The notes beneath the pieces were generated by a model. It did not search any database and was not told where the DNA came from. It saw only the letters and a list, made by a program, of their open reading frames with translations. From NCBI RefSeq assembly GCF_045635475.1, contig NZ_JBJGXI010000044.1:1-47360 (forward strand): DNA of 47,360 bases. The letters are read 5' to 3'. This document shows positions 15,557 through 23,701 of this stretch, one piece after another (within the stretch, counting starts at the first letter, position 1; the number at the start of each line of letters is the position of its first letter). Origin of the DNA: JBJGXI01 sp045635475. Its GTDB lineage: Bacteria; Bacillota; Bacilli; Bacillales; Amphibacillaceae. A program made the position numbers and the translations under genes.

Positions 15557-17470
15557 ATGAAAAAAATCATTCCCCTTCTTTCTTTCATTAGCGCGCTTTT
15601 TATCTTAACTGGTTTCTCCGACGGGGACCGCAGTTTCTCCATCGACAAAGTGGATATCCAAGCACAAATTGATACAGACGGAACGATCCATGTCCAAGAG
15701 CTTTTTCAATATACTTTTGATGGATCTTTCCAAGGGATGACACGTGCGATTAAATCAAACGCACAAAATTTCCATGCGTACTTAGTCGATGAACAAGCTG
15801 ATGATGCGAGCATAGCTACAGATGGTTTAGAACAATTAGAGATTGAGTTAGATGAAGAGCAGTACAAGATCTATACAAGCTCGGAAAACGAGACAAAACA
15901 AGTATTATACAGCTATGATATTGTTGGCTCTGTGACGAAATATACCGATGTTGCTGATTTAACATATACTTTTTTCGATAGTTCTAACGAGACGGACTTA
16001 CACGATGTTTCGATTCACTTATACACGCCCGCGGAAGCTGTGACCGAGAACACCTTTTTCTTTTTGCATGCCAAAGAAAAACCGGCGGTAGAATCGTATG
16101 ATGGTGGAATCCATTACAGCTATGATTTCGTCTCAGCCGATCAATCTTATGATTTCCGACTCATCTTTCCTGCTGATCAATTAACCGCACAACCTGTGGA
16201 TGAGAATAAGGAAATGAAAAGTTCCATTTTAACTGAAGAACAACTTTTGCAGGAAAAATATAAAAACTTAGACAAAAATCTAAATATGATGGCTCCTGTT
16301 TTACTAATATTTATTTTCCTATCCGTGATCATCGGAGTTATCATGCTTTGGAATCATCCAAATAGATACAAAGGCACAAAAAACAAAGAAGCATTAATCC
16401 AACTCATGGAGAAAAACGATCCGCTATTCGTAAAATATGTCGCTAATAACACAAGGTTATCTGGCGAGGACTTTATTGCCGGACTTTTTTCTCTCCATCA
16501 ACGTGGCCTTGTTTCGATTGGCGAGTTACCATCAGACACCATAACAAGCAGCAGGACTCCATTTCGATTTACTTGGATAGGTACTACCAAGAAACTGTCC
16601 GAGAGCGATCAATTTTTAAAGGAATGGTTATTTACGAAAGAGGATGAGCAAGGAGAATATTTTTCACTTGAATCGTTAGAAGCTCCTGAAAATTATGAGG
16701 AACTGCTTCCTGATCAACAAAAAATTGTACGTGATAAAATGGAAGCTTTAAAAATACAATTTGAACATTGGCGTAAGCTTGTGAAAGAACAACCGTCTTT
16801 CCAAAAGCTGAAAAGCAGCTATCGTCCGTTTTTAGCATTTTCTTTTGTGGATATTGTATTAACCGGGTTGTTTGTTATTTATTTTTATTACCAAGATGTG
16901 TTACCCGTAGCATCACAATATGTTGTATCGGCGATCCTTACTATTGTAGCAGTATCGACAGTAGCTTTTAAAAGCAATAAAATTCTACTGGCAATTTATT
17001 ATTTGACCGTAACAATCATGTGCTTATTCTTAACATTTACGACAGGTACTTGGGCTTTACTCGCTTTCATACTCGTTGCAGGTACACTATCACTCGTCCT
17101 TCCTAGTTACCAATGGAATGATGACGTAAAGGAATTAAGATATGCAATTAAGACAGCAAAACGGTTGTTCAGTACTAATCAGTATCCAACTGGAACTACA
17201 CCAGAAGAAGCAGAAACAAAAATGCAATACGCGATTCTTCTCGGTTATGGCAATATGTTTGCCAAACAACTTGGATCATTTGCAGATTCCTATGCTTCGT
17301 TGGGACATTTTCCTTTACTAAAAAATCCGGTAAGCGCAGCGAGTGCATTCGACCCTAGTATCTATTTAATTGCCTCCTCATCTGCGGTAATGATGGGAGC
17401 AGACAGTCAAGGGGGTGGAACAAGTGGCGGGGGTGCAGCTGGTGGTGGCGGCGGAGCAGGTGCATTTTAG
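15557..17470 (+). CDS. DUF2207 membrane protein with a Gly-rich tail
   Basis: 637 aa. Signal/anchor segment (residues 5-21), a long extracytoplasmic DUF2207 domain (FSIDKVDIQAQIDTDGTIHV, FDGSFQGMTRAI), a membrane helix near residue 245, a cytoplasmic segment, then a group of helices around residues 425-515. The tail is low-complexity Gly/Ala ending GGGGGAGAF, as is usual for this family. The start ATG at 15557 lies behind AAAAGGATGG. The function is unknown; the family is seen beside envelope genes. It is not obviously part of the pigment pathway. Confidence 0.85.
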   Translation: MKKIIPLLSFISALFILTGFSDGDRSFSIDKVDIQAQIDTDGTIHVQELFQYTFDGSFQGMTRAIKSNAQNFHAYLVDEQADDASIATDGLEQLEIELDEEQYKIYTSSENETKQVLYSYDIVGSVTKYTDVADLTYTFFDSSNETDLHDVSIHLYTPAEAVTENTFFFLHAKEKPAVESYDGGIHYSYDFVSADQSYDFRLIFPADQLTAQPVDENKEMKSSILTEEQLLQEKYKNLDKNLNMMAPVLLIFIFLSVIIGVIMLWNHPNRYKGTKNKEALIQLMEKNDPLFVKYVANNTRLSGEDFIAGLFSLHQRGLVSIGELPSDTITSSRTPFRFTWIGTTKKLSESDQFLKEWLFTKEDEQGEYFSLESLEAPENYEELLPDQQKIVRDKMEALKIQFEHWRKLVKEQPSFQKLKSSYRPFLAFSFVDIVLTGLFVIYFYYQDVLPVASQYVVSAILTIVAVSTVAFKSNKILLAIYYLTVTIMCLFLTFTTGTWALLAFILVAGTLSLVLPSYQWNDDVKELRYAIKTAKRLFSTNQYPTGTTPEEAETKMQYAILLGYGNMFAKQLGSFADSYASLGHFPLLKNPVSAASAFDPSIYLIASSSAVMMGADSQGGGTSGGGAAGGGGGAGAF

Positions 17471-17490
17471 CGACTGGTTATGGCCGTGTT

Positions 17491-17602
17491 TGGTGCAATT
17501 ACGGCGGCGTATGGTGCAATTGTTATGATGTGTGGTGCAATTGTCCAGGTGTGGTGCAATCAGCCTGGCTTCTGGTGCAATTCCCCTCACGTGTGGTGCA
17601 AT
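17491..17602 (+). repeat. Six-copy TGGTGCAAT array with about 21-bp spacing
   Basis: TGGTGCAAT begins at 17491, 17512, 17533, 17552, 17573 and 17594: steps of 21, 21, 19, 21 and 21. The 10-12 bases between copies are unrelated. It lies between the stop of the DUF2207 gene and a terminator, and minus-strand frames across it are artefacts of the repeat. Confidence 0.85.
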
Positions 17603-17631
17603 CGCCACCGACTGGAGCACCGAGAACCATG

Positions 17632-17671
17632 AAAAGCTCCCCTTTCCGTAAAAAGTAAGGGGAGCTTTTCA
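17632..17671 (-). terminator. Bidirectional terminator between DUF2207 and thioredoxin copy B
   Basis: Perfect 13-bp arms AAAAGCTCCCCTT and AAGGGGAGCTTTT (17632-17644, 17657-17669). Both flanks are A/T-rich, so it can serve both genes. It is homologous to the hairpin at 4704-4741. Confidence 0.85.
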
Positions 17672-17992
17672 TTAACCTAATTGTTGTTGTAAAAATTCGG
17701 TTACTTCCTCTGGTGATTTTGTAAAGGCGCTATGCTGGTGTGCTAGCTTTTCACCATTTTGGAAAATAAGTAAGCTAGGAATGCCCATTACTTCGTGTTC
17801 CTGCGCTAGTCCTTCAACTTCATCACTATTCACTTCATACCACTCATACTGATTGTATTCTTCAAGAATATCACCGATAAACATATCCATTCGTTTACAG
17901 TCTGGACACCAGTCTGCGAAAAACTTAACGATGACAGGTTTATCTGAACTAATTACTTCATAGAATTCTTCTTTTGTTTTTATAGCTTTCAT
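17672..17992 (-). CDS. Thioredoxin-like protein, copy B, with intact CPDC site
   Basis: 106 aa. VIVKFFADWCPDCKRM carries an intact WCxxC-type pair, and GIPSLLIFQ gives the cis-Pro loop. It is therefore competent for thiol-disulphide exchange, presumably cytoplasmic as there is no signal peptide. It is almost identical to copy A at 4744-5064 apart from the lost Cys there. The upstream ribosome region (AAAGAAAGGGGTT on the minus strand) and downstream hairpin are shared, so the duplicated unit is roughly 380 bases. Confidence 0.92.
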   Translation of the reverse strand: MKAIKTKEEFYEVISSDKPVIVKFFADWCPDCKRMDMFIGDILEEYNQYEWYEVNSDEVEGLAQEHEVMGIPSLLIFQNGEKLAHQHSAFTKSPEEVTEFLQQQLG

Positions 17993-18017
17993 GGTTGATA
18001 ACCCCTTTCTTTAGTAA

Positions 18018-18230
18018 CAAAAGCGCAAGCGCCCGTTTAGCGACGTATGGACTGGACTGAACCGCAGGACAAGACTATGCTTCGAAAGCTTTACCTCGCA
18101 CGAAGAAAATAGCTCTTTATTTTCGAGGAGATAAAGGAAACACGATGAGCGAAAGCGAATCGATGTTGACTTATCGTACGGAGGTGGGTGTTGTCTCACT
18201 ACAGCTTTAGCGCTGGAGCTGGACGTGGCC
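18018..18230. repeat. Dispersed repeat AAAAGCGCAAGCG...GCGCTGGAGCTGGAC, copy 1
   Basis: Begins AAAAGCGCAAGCGCCCG and ends GCGCTGGAGCTGGACGTGGCC. Internal blocks such as CTCGCACGAAGAAAAT, TATTTTCGAGGAGATAAAGG and TCGATGTTGACTTATCGT recur in the copy at 40449-40706. Frames across it are spurious. Repeats of this kind are widespread in Bacillaceae genomes. Confidence 0.8.
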
Positions 18231-18332
18231 AGATAACTTAGTAAGATGTCCATAGGTTGTATAATATAATATTTGTTGATTGCAAAAAATGTATCATCGC
18301 CTTTGAGAAGAAGCAAGTATTCTGCTTTACCT

Positions 18333-19148
18333 CTACTCTTTGTATTCAATTCTACCTAACAGATAAGCCACAAGTAACCCACCCGCAAATGCAATGATAC
18401 TATAGATGGTGGACGGTGTCGTCGTTGGCCACCCTGGAAAAATAACGGCAACCGATCCGATTACTAGCCCAATCACCAAAGCATACGTACTAGTAGGGAA
18501 GTTTGCCATAAAGTAATGAATAATTTTACTCATTATAACGATACCGATCACAAACCCTACTCCGAACACAGCAACGATATCCAATTGCAAATCATGAACA
18601 GCACCAAATACAGTCGTGTAAACACCCATCAAATATAATAAAAAGGAGCCGCTAATTCCAGGTAGGATCATGGCACTACTTGCAATAAACCCGGCAAGCA
18701 AGATAAAAAGATAATTTGAGATTGTTAAGTTCTGCATCGGTTCCGATTCAACGGTATGAAAAAAGGCCATAGAGCCTACAATGATTGCACCAATCACTAA
18801 TAAAACGACATGTTGTGTTTTGAATGTATTTTTAGCATCAGATTTATTAAACAAAAATGGCAACACACCTATAATCAGCCCAAGAAATGCAAATTGAGTT
18901 GGACGTGGATGATGCTCAAATAACCATGTAACGACACCACTCAACAAATAAATTGATGCACCAACGCCGATTAGAAGTGGTGCCAAAAAGGCAAGATGTT
19001 TTTTCCATTCTTTACTGAGAAAACCGTTAATTGCTTCAATCAACCGGTCATAAATTCCTAATACTACCGCTATTGTTCCCCCACTTACACCTGGAACGAC
19101 ATCGCTCGCCCCCATTAAGATTCCCCGATAAATATTTCTCCATTCCAT
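18333..19148 (-). CDS. DUF368 membrane protein, PopT-like polyprenyl-phosphate transporter
   Basis: 271 aa with about eight hydrophobic segments. Two repeats carry the family motifs GASDVVPGVSGGTIAVVLGI near the N-terminus and SSAMILPGISGSFLLYLMGV near residue 160, an inverted-repeat transporter pattern. DUF368 proteins (PopT) have been identified as undecaprenyl-phosphate translocases that recycle the lipid carrier of wall synthesis, especially in marine and alkaline-tolerant bacteria. The start ATG at 19148 follows AGAAGGAGATTAATC. It is a single gene. The role is assigned by family. Confidence 0.88.
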   Translation of the reverse strand: MEWRNIYRGILMGASDVVPGVSGGTIAVVLGIYDRLIEAINGFLSKEWKKHLAFLAPLLIGVGASIYLLSGVVTWLFEHHPRPTQFAFLGLIIGVLPFLFNKSDAKNTFKTQHVVLLVIGAIIVGSMAFFHTVESEPMQNLTISNYLFILLAGFIASSAMILPGISGSFLLYLMGVYTTVFGAVHDLQLDIVAVFGVGFVIGIVIMSKIIHYFMANFPTSTYALVIGLVIGSVAVIFPGWPTTTPSTIYSIIAFAGGLLVAYLLGRIEYKE

Positions 19149-19265
19149 CTGATTAATCTCCTTCTAGAAAGGTTATGTACTATAGTTCAAAGCCTATCAT
19201 ACCAAATATAAACAGTTTTTTATATACAGTTAATGATAGTTAACATAATTTTTAACTATTTGCTA

Positions 19266-19481
19266 TTACATCACAAGCAAACAAAAAGAGCCTTCATCAT
19301 AGCCATGGTTTTGGTTGGATGAACGCTCCTTATGTTTAACTCGATACATTTTATCTTTTAATGTTTTCGTCTTTCTTGTTCTCATGTCGGCAAAGGTATA
19401 TAAACCTCTATTCAATTCAGGATTATAATTCCCTTCTCTTTCCATTCTTTCACGATACTTTTTCGCTTTGCTTTTAGCCAT
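19266..19481 (-). CDS. Small basic conserved protein of unknown function
   Basis: 71 aa from the ATG at 19479-19481, 8 bases behind AAGGAG. MAKSKAKKYRERMEREGNYN, PELNRGLYTFADMRTRKTKT and LKDKMYRVKHKERS are strongly basic and hydrophilic; similar short basic proteins occur across Bacillus. The tail (DEGSFCLLVM) looks unlike the rest. No domain is recognised. It may bind nucleic acid or ribosomes, judged only by charge. Confidence 0.65.
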   Translation of the reverse strand: MAKSKAKKYRERMEREGNYNPELNRGLYTFADMRTRKTKTLKDKMYRVKHKERSSNQNHGYDEGSFCLLVM

Positions 19482-19547
19482 TTTACACACTCCTTGTTTA
19501 TACTACTTCTTAAAAACAAAGTACATGTTTATCATACCAGATTAGGC

Positions 19548-19610
19548 TTGCAGTTTGAATACAATAAGTGTATATTATAATCAAGCTATCTTGTTAAGCA
19601 AGTTAGCTTG
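19548..19610 (+). promoter_or_regulatory. Promoter and palindromic operator of the PadR operon
   Basis: TTGCAG (19548) and TATATT (19571) are spaced by 17 bases. Directly after the -10 lies the imperfect palindrome CAAGCTATCTTG - TTAAG - CAAGTTAGCTTG (19582-19610, one mismatch). Part of it, CTATCTTGTT, recurs inverted at about 19634-19643. The layout fits PadR autorepression. Confidence 0.6.
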
Positions 19611-19652
19611 ATTTAAAACAGGTATATTGCATAACAAGATAGAGGTGGTTAC

Positions 19653-19982
19653 ATGTCTTCACGAAGTCAATTACTCAAGGGAATCTTAGAAGGATGCATT
19701 TTAGCAATCATCAATTCACAAACAACATACGGTTATGAGCTATCACTAAAGCTACAAGAAAATGGACTATCAAATGTAAGTGAAGGTTCCATTTATCCGA
19801 TTCTGCTCAGGCTTCAAAAAGAGCAACTAATTATCGGAACGATGCAGAAATCAGAGACAGGTCCTAAACGTAAATACTACACACTTACTCCACAAGGGAA
19901 AGAGACGTTGCGAAATTTTGAAAAGCATTGGGAAAGCATCAAAAGTCCTGTAGATAACATCTTAAAACAAGGAGGGCAATAA
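19653..19982 (+). CDS. PadR-family transcriptional regulator
   Basis: 109 aa. The winged helix includes YGYELSLKLQENGLSNVSEG, SIYPILLRLQKEQLI and the wing SETGPKRKYYTLTPQGKETL, the signature of PadR subfamily-2 proteins. The start ATG lies behind AGAGGTGG. The next gene starts 2 bases after the stop, the usual pairing of a PadR repressor with a membrane protein it controls. The inducer is unknown. Confidence 0.92.
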   Translation: MSSRSQLLKGILEGCILAIINSQTTYGYELSLKLQENGLSNVSEGSIYPILLRLQKEQLIIGTMQKSETGPKRKYYTLTPQGKETLRNFEKHWESIKSPVDNILKQGGQ

Positions 19983-19984
19983 GG

Positions 19985-20653
19985 ATGAATGCGAAACAGC
20001 TAATTGCATTAAACAATCAAAAAAGAGAAATGTTGAATGAAAATAATCTTTCCTATTATGAGGAGATGCTTGTGTACTTAAGGTTATCGATTAACAAATC
20101 TGAACAACAGACAGAAGAATTATTAAATGAGCTTTTGGATCACTTATTGGATGCACAAACTCGTGGGAAATCAGCACAGGAAGTTTTCGGAGAAGATCCG
20201 AAAGCATATTGCAAAACCTTAGCAAACGAATTGCCTGCTGAGAAGACTAAAAATAATGTTACTTATTACAGCTATCTTATTTCTATGTTTTTAGGAGAAG
20301 TGGCATTAATTGTTGGGATCGTTAGTTTTTTCTTTGACACCCCCCCTACCGTTTCTATAGGTGGAGGAGCTTTACTATTAGTAGTAATTCTTAGTATGCT
20401 CTTTCTGTCTATTTTCGCTATATTTTCTTGGCTGCGGTGGATAAGCGGAAAACAGTTGAGTAAAATCAAAGAATTTTTTAGAGTATTTATACTTCTATTA
20501 GCTATTAATGGTATAGGTTTTGTTCTCGTTTCCTTCATCCCCGACTTTGGACGAGAGATTACCGTTACAACACCAGGACTGCTCATACCTGGAGCGATAC
20601 TTTCGATATTTGCATTCATCATGAACAGGCGCTATAAAATCACCAAGGGCTAA
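19985..20653 (+). CDS. DUF1129-like membrane protein paired with PadR
   Basis: 222 aa. The first 85 residues are a soluble helical domain (YYEEMLVYLRLSINKSEQQT, LLNELLDHLLDAQTRGKSAQ, VFGEDP), like HAAS/DUF1129-type modules. Four hydrophobic segments follow (about 98-118, 125-150, 165-183, 197-214). Members of this group are controlled by their neighbouring PadR regulator and usually respond to envelope or drug stress. The start ATG is behind AAGGAGGGCAATAAGG, overlapping the end of padR. Confidence 0.75.
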   Translation: MNAKQLIALNNQKREMLNENNLSYYEEMLVYLRLSINKSEQQTEELLNELLDHLLDAQTRGKSAQEVFGEDPKAYCKTLANELPAEKTKNNVTYYSYLISMFLGEVALIVGIVSFFFDTPPTVSIGGGALLLVVILSMLFLSIFAIFSWLRWISGKQLSKIKEFFRVFILLLAINGIGFVLVSFIPDFGREITVTTPGLLIPGAILSIFAFIMNRRYKITKG

Positions 20654-20679
20654 TAATTTTATTCTATTTCCATCCTTAA

Positions 20680-20714
20680 ACATAAATAAAGCCCTGCACG
20701 GGAGGCAGGGCTTC
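20680..20714 (-). terminator. Terminator of the CapA-like gene
   Basis: AAGCCCTGC (20689-20697) and GCAGGGCTT (20705-20713) with a 7-base loop; on the minus strand it is followed by TTATTTATG. It may also slow transcription from the opposite side. Confidence 0.8.
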
Positions 20715-20716
20715 TA

Positions 20717-21913
20717 TCATTCACTTTCTATAAACGTTAGTTCTGGTACCAGCTGCGACATATGCTGCTTTATCTCTTCATAGTGCTCAGCAGCATTTGG
20801 TAGGTCTTCATCGGTTAGTTGGTACATTGGAAGCACTTGATAGTTACTCCAGTTTTGATACTTCACATACGTTGGCAAGAATTTTGGATCCTGTACCTCG
20901 ACCGTTTTTTCTTCCCCAGTCGTTGTAACTTCTATATCAAATTGAACGACACCGCCAATTTGACGATAAAACTCATCCTGCGCAGAAATAAAATTACCTA
21001 ATGAATAGGATACAAACGTTTTGTTGCCATTCTTACCTTCAACCCAGTCGACAGGCTGTAACACGTGTGGGTGATGGCCAATGACAGCTGTTACCCCATG
21101 GTCAGCCGCAAGCTGGACTAAATCAATTTGTTCTTGATTTGGCATACGCTGATACTCTGTTCCAAAGTGAAGGCTTAAAATGACAACATCAGATAATTTC
21201 TTGGCCGCTTCGATATCAGCGACTATTTTTTCTTGATCAATTAAATTAACTAAATAATCTTTCCCTTCAGGAACAGGAATTCCATTCGTACCATATGTGA
21301 AGCTTAGGAATGCTACGTCAATGCCTTCTTCGGTCTCCATCACGCGGATATTTTGCCGATCAAGATCGTCTTTGTATGCTCCTGTATACATCATATCTAT
21401 CTTTTCCCAATGACTAATGGCATTTTGAACCGCTTGTTCTCCACGATCCAATGTATGGTTGTTAGCAATTGATACGACATCTACCCCAATTCCTTTTAGG
21501 GCATCTCCTACTTCATACGGACTATTAAACCTTGGATAAGTCGATAAACCAAGGTCTGTACCACCAATCATCGTTTCTTGATTAGCGATGGTGATCGTCG
21601 TATCGTCCAAAAATGGTTTAACATTTTCAAACATTGGCATAAAATCATAGCCTGATTCAGTTCTTGCATCTTCATAAACAGAGCTGTGCACTAGGATGTC
21701 TCCAACCGCTGCTATGCTAATTTCTTGTGTAACCGTTTCTGGTTCCTCTGGTTCTTCGGGTTCTTCTTCAACTACTGGTTCTTCTATCTCTTCTACATCA
21801 GTTGGCTGATTCTCTTGTTCGGTCGTTTCATTGTCTTTCTCTCCGTTACTGCATGCAACTAGCCACGTTAACAATAAGCAACTAAAGACTAGTACTATCA
21901 ATCGTTTATACAT
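20717..21913 (-). CDS. CapA/PgsA-like metallophosphoesterase-fold lipoprotein
   Basis: 398 aa from the ATG at 21911-21913, 8 bases after GGGGAG. The lipoprotein signal LIVLVFSCLLLTWLVACSNG has its lipobox at LVAC; a Glu/Pro-rich linker (residues about 30-60) tethers the enzyme domain. The PGA_cap fold shows AVGDILVHS, the IANNHTLDRGEQAV loop and VIGHHPHVLQPVDW. Related proteins take part in poly-gamma-glutamate or capsule synthesis, but many stand-alone copies, as here without pgsB/C, have no proven role. The cell-surface location is well supported. Confidence 0.88.
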   Translation of the reverse strand: MYKRLIVLVFSCLLLTWLVACSNGEKDNETTEQENQPTDVEEIEEPVVEEEPEEPEEPETVTQEISIAAVGDILVHSSVYEDARTESGYDFMPMFENVKPFLDDTTITIANQETMIGGTDLGLSTYPRFNSPYEVGDALKGIGVDVVSIANNHTLDRGEQAVQNAISHWEKIDMMYTGAYKDDLDRQNIRVMETEEGIDVAFLSFTYGTNGIPVPEGKDYLVNLIDQEKIVADIEAAKKLSDVVILSLHFGTEYQRMPNQEQIDLVQLAADHGVTAVIGHHPHVLQPVDWVEGKNGNKTFVSYSLGNFISAQDEFYRQIGGVVQFDIEVTTTGEEKTVEVQDPKFLPTYVKYQNWSNYQVLPMYQLTDEDLPNAAEHYEEIKQHMSQLVPELTFIESE

Positions 21914-22155
21914 CGTCATTACTCCCCTTAACTGCTGTATATTCTTCACCCATCTTACATCAAATGACAAAGTATGCCTAATTTTTTCATTATAAGTGCT
22001 TGTTCAACAACCTCTATTATTAGACGTAAAAGAATCATAATAGTTTCGTTACTATTGGTTTCTCCAATTTGTTTATACTCATGCTCGAAAAGGTTAATAA
22101 AATACAAATAACTAGAATAGACTGAATTGATTAAGTAACAAAGGGGCTGACAGAA

Positions 22156-22965
22156 TTGAACGACTTCTTACGTAGTGCTTCTTTTGAACATCAATTTTGG
22201 TTGCAAATTTTAGGAGACCATTCTCGATTTATTCGTGATTCTTTATATCCAAAGGAAACAGAGGATATCGAACAAGCAAAAGTGTTTGTTAACCAATTTG
22301 ATCAATTGCTTGCCCAAGCAAAATCAATCGACGACCATAATGCGATTGCTTTTACAAAAAAAGCAGAAGGTCTTACTGAAAAGTTAAAGGCTTTTAAGTT
22401 CTCAATCATGCGAAGGCAATTGACCGGAACAATTGGCATTCATTTATCACCTACGTTCGTTAATCATATGGTCAATGAATTAGAAGAATATGAGCTTGTC
22501 CTAGGTTATTTAAAACAAGGAGATGTTCCCCCAATCTTCCACGAACTTCATCATCACTTAATTTGGCTAGTCGATGCATCTGGTCATGCAGGTGCTATTA
22601 ATGACCGTATGGATGGTGTGGAAAAAAGGCTAAAAATGAAGAGTAAAGATTTTACCAAGCAGTTCAACAACTTTTACTTAAAGGCAATTGAGTTAACTGG
22701 CTACCTTCGCTCGGACATTAAAGCATTCCCAGCTTTAGAAAGGTTTAATTCTGATGTTGAAATAGAAATGCACTTATTTCGAACGTTTCTACATGAATTA
22801 GAAGAAATGGAGCTCTCCGAAACCGTCTTGGGTACGTTCTCAGGATTAATGGCTGACCATATGCTTCGTGAGGAATGCTATTATTTAATCAAGCTTGCTC
22901 AATCAACGAATAAACCAGCACCAAACTGTGACCCAACCAAACCACGAATACCAGATGCGCAATGA
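22156..22965 (+). CDS. DUF2935 protein
   Basis: 269 aa. It starts LRSASFEHQFWLQILGDHSR and has two related helical-bundle halves. Recurring E-H-x-F and H-x-x-H patterns (HELHHHLIWLVDASGHAG, LFRTFLHELEEME, MADHMLREECYYL) suggest a metal-binding four-helix bundle of the hemerythrin/ferritin sort. The TTG start at 22156 follows AAAGGGGCTG. The family is common in Bacillus and Clostridium; its function is unproven. A strong terminator follows. Confidence 0.8.
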   Translation: MNDFLRSASFEHQFWLQILGDHSRFIRDSLYPKETEDIEQAKVFVNQFDQLLAQAKSIDDHNAIAFTKKAEGLTEKLKAFKFSIMRRQLTGTIGIHLSPTFVNHMVNELEEYELVLGYLKQGDVPPIFHELHHHLIWLVDASGHAGAINDRMDGVEKRLKMKSKDFTKQFNNFYLKAIELTGYLRSDIKAFPALERFNSDVEIEMHLFRTFLHELEEMELSETVLGTFSGLMADHMLREECYYLIKLAQSTNKPAPNCDPTKPRIPDAQ

Positions 22966-22992
22966 GAGAAGGGAAACCTTCTCTTTTTATTT
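22965..22992 (+). terminator. Terminator of the DUF2935 gene
   Basis: AGAGAAGG - GAAA - CCTTCTCT followed by TTTTATTT. The loop is a stable GNRA-type tetraloop. Confidence 0.85.
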
Positions 22993-23050
22993 GCGCTGTT
23001 TTCGGGAAAACTATCTGCATATCCGCTATACTTGTGACGAGGTGATAAAC

Positions 23051-23605
23051 GTGGAAAATATGAATAAAGCAATTGCGTATGCAACAAAAAAACATGATGG
23101 ACAGCGGAGAAAAGCCGAGGATATCCCCTATATCTCACACCCTTACCGTGTCGCTATGCTATTATCACAACAACAATGTGAGGAAGAAGTCGTTATTACA
23201 GGGATCCTTCATGATGTAGTGGAAGATACTGATGGAACGTTAGCTGAAATAAGTGAACTTTTTGGAAAAACAGTTGCCGCACTTGTGGAATATGCGAGCG
23301 AACCGGATAAATCTCTTTCATGGGAAGAACGGAAAAAACACACGATAGAAACGATTAAAAATGCGCCAATTCAAGCAAAACTTGTCGTCTGTGCAGATAA
23401 GATTGATAACCTCTCATCAATTTCACAAACCTATGCGCAAATTGGCGATGACGTGTGGAAATCATTTAAACGAGATTACGACAGTCAAAAATGGTATTAT
23501 ACTTCAGTTTACAACAGCCTTATTCATGGTATAGATGAAGAGGAGCGTCCAGCCTTGTTTACTGTCTATCAAAAGCTATTAACACAATTTTTCGAGACTA
23601 AATAA
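23051..23605 (+). CDS. HD-domain hydrolase, SpoT/MESH1-like small alarmone hydrolase candidate
   Basis: 184 aa from the GTG at 23051, behind GAGGTGAT; the longer frame to 22895 runs through the upstream terminator and is unlikely. Metal-site residues are visible in KKHDGQRRKAEDIPYISHPY, ILHDVVEDTDGTLAEISELF (HD motif) and LVVCADKIDNLSSI. This is the pattern of the (p)ppGpp hydrolase half of RelA/SpoT proteins, here alone without a synthetase domain. Hydrolysis of (p)ppGpp or a related nucleotide is plausible but not proven. Confidence 0.8.
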   Translation: MENMNKAIAYATKKHDGQRRKAEDIPYISHPYRVAMLLSQQQCEEEVVITGILHDVVEDTDGTLAEISELFGKTVAALVEYASEPDKSLSWEERKKHTIETIKNAPIQAKLVVCADKIDNLSSISQTYAQIGDDVWKSFKRDYDSQKWYYTSVYNSLIHGIDEEERPALFTVYQKLLTQFFETK

Positions 23606-23701
23606 CATAGTCGTTCGGACAACATGTGGTATTTACGGTAAAAATCAGTTATAGTCTATGTTGTTCACATACATATTAATTAGATTTAAATGGAGGTTAT
23701 T

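Noticed and set aside
17491..17602. CRISPR array reading of the TGGTGCAAT repeats
   Set aside because: The repeat unit is only 9 bases and spacers 10-12 bases, far too short.
17378..17620. Minus-strand frame across the TGGTGCAAT array
   Set aside because: It is a translation of the short repeat and overlaps the end of the DUF2207 gene; there is no ribosome site and composition is repeat-driven.
18011..18349. Minus-strand frame of 112 codons
   Set aside because: It lies in the dispersed GCGCAAGCG repeat; the same kind of frame appears in the 40.4-kb copy (40424-40714). No ribosome site.
22895..23050. N-terminal extension of the HD-domain protein
   Set aside because: It would run through the terminator of the previous gene and overlaps its coding end; the GTG at 23051 has a good ribosome site.
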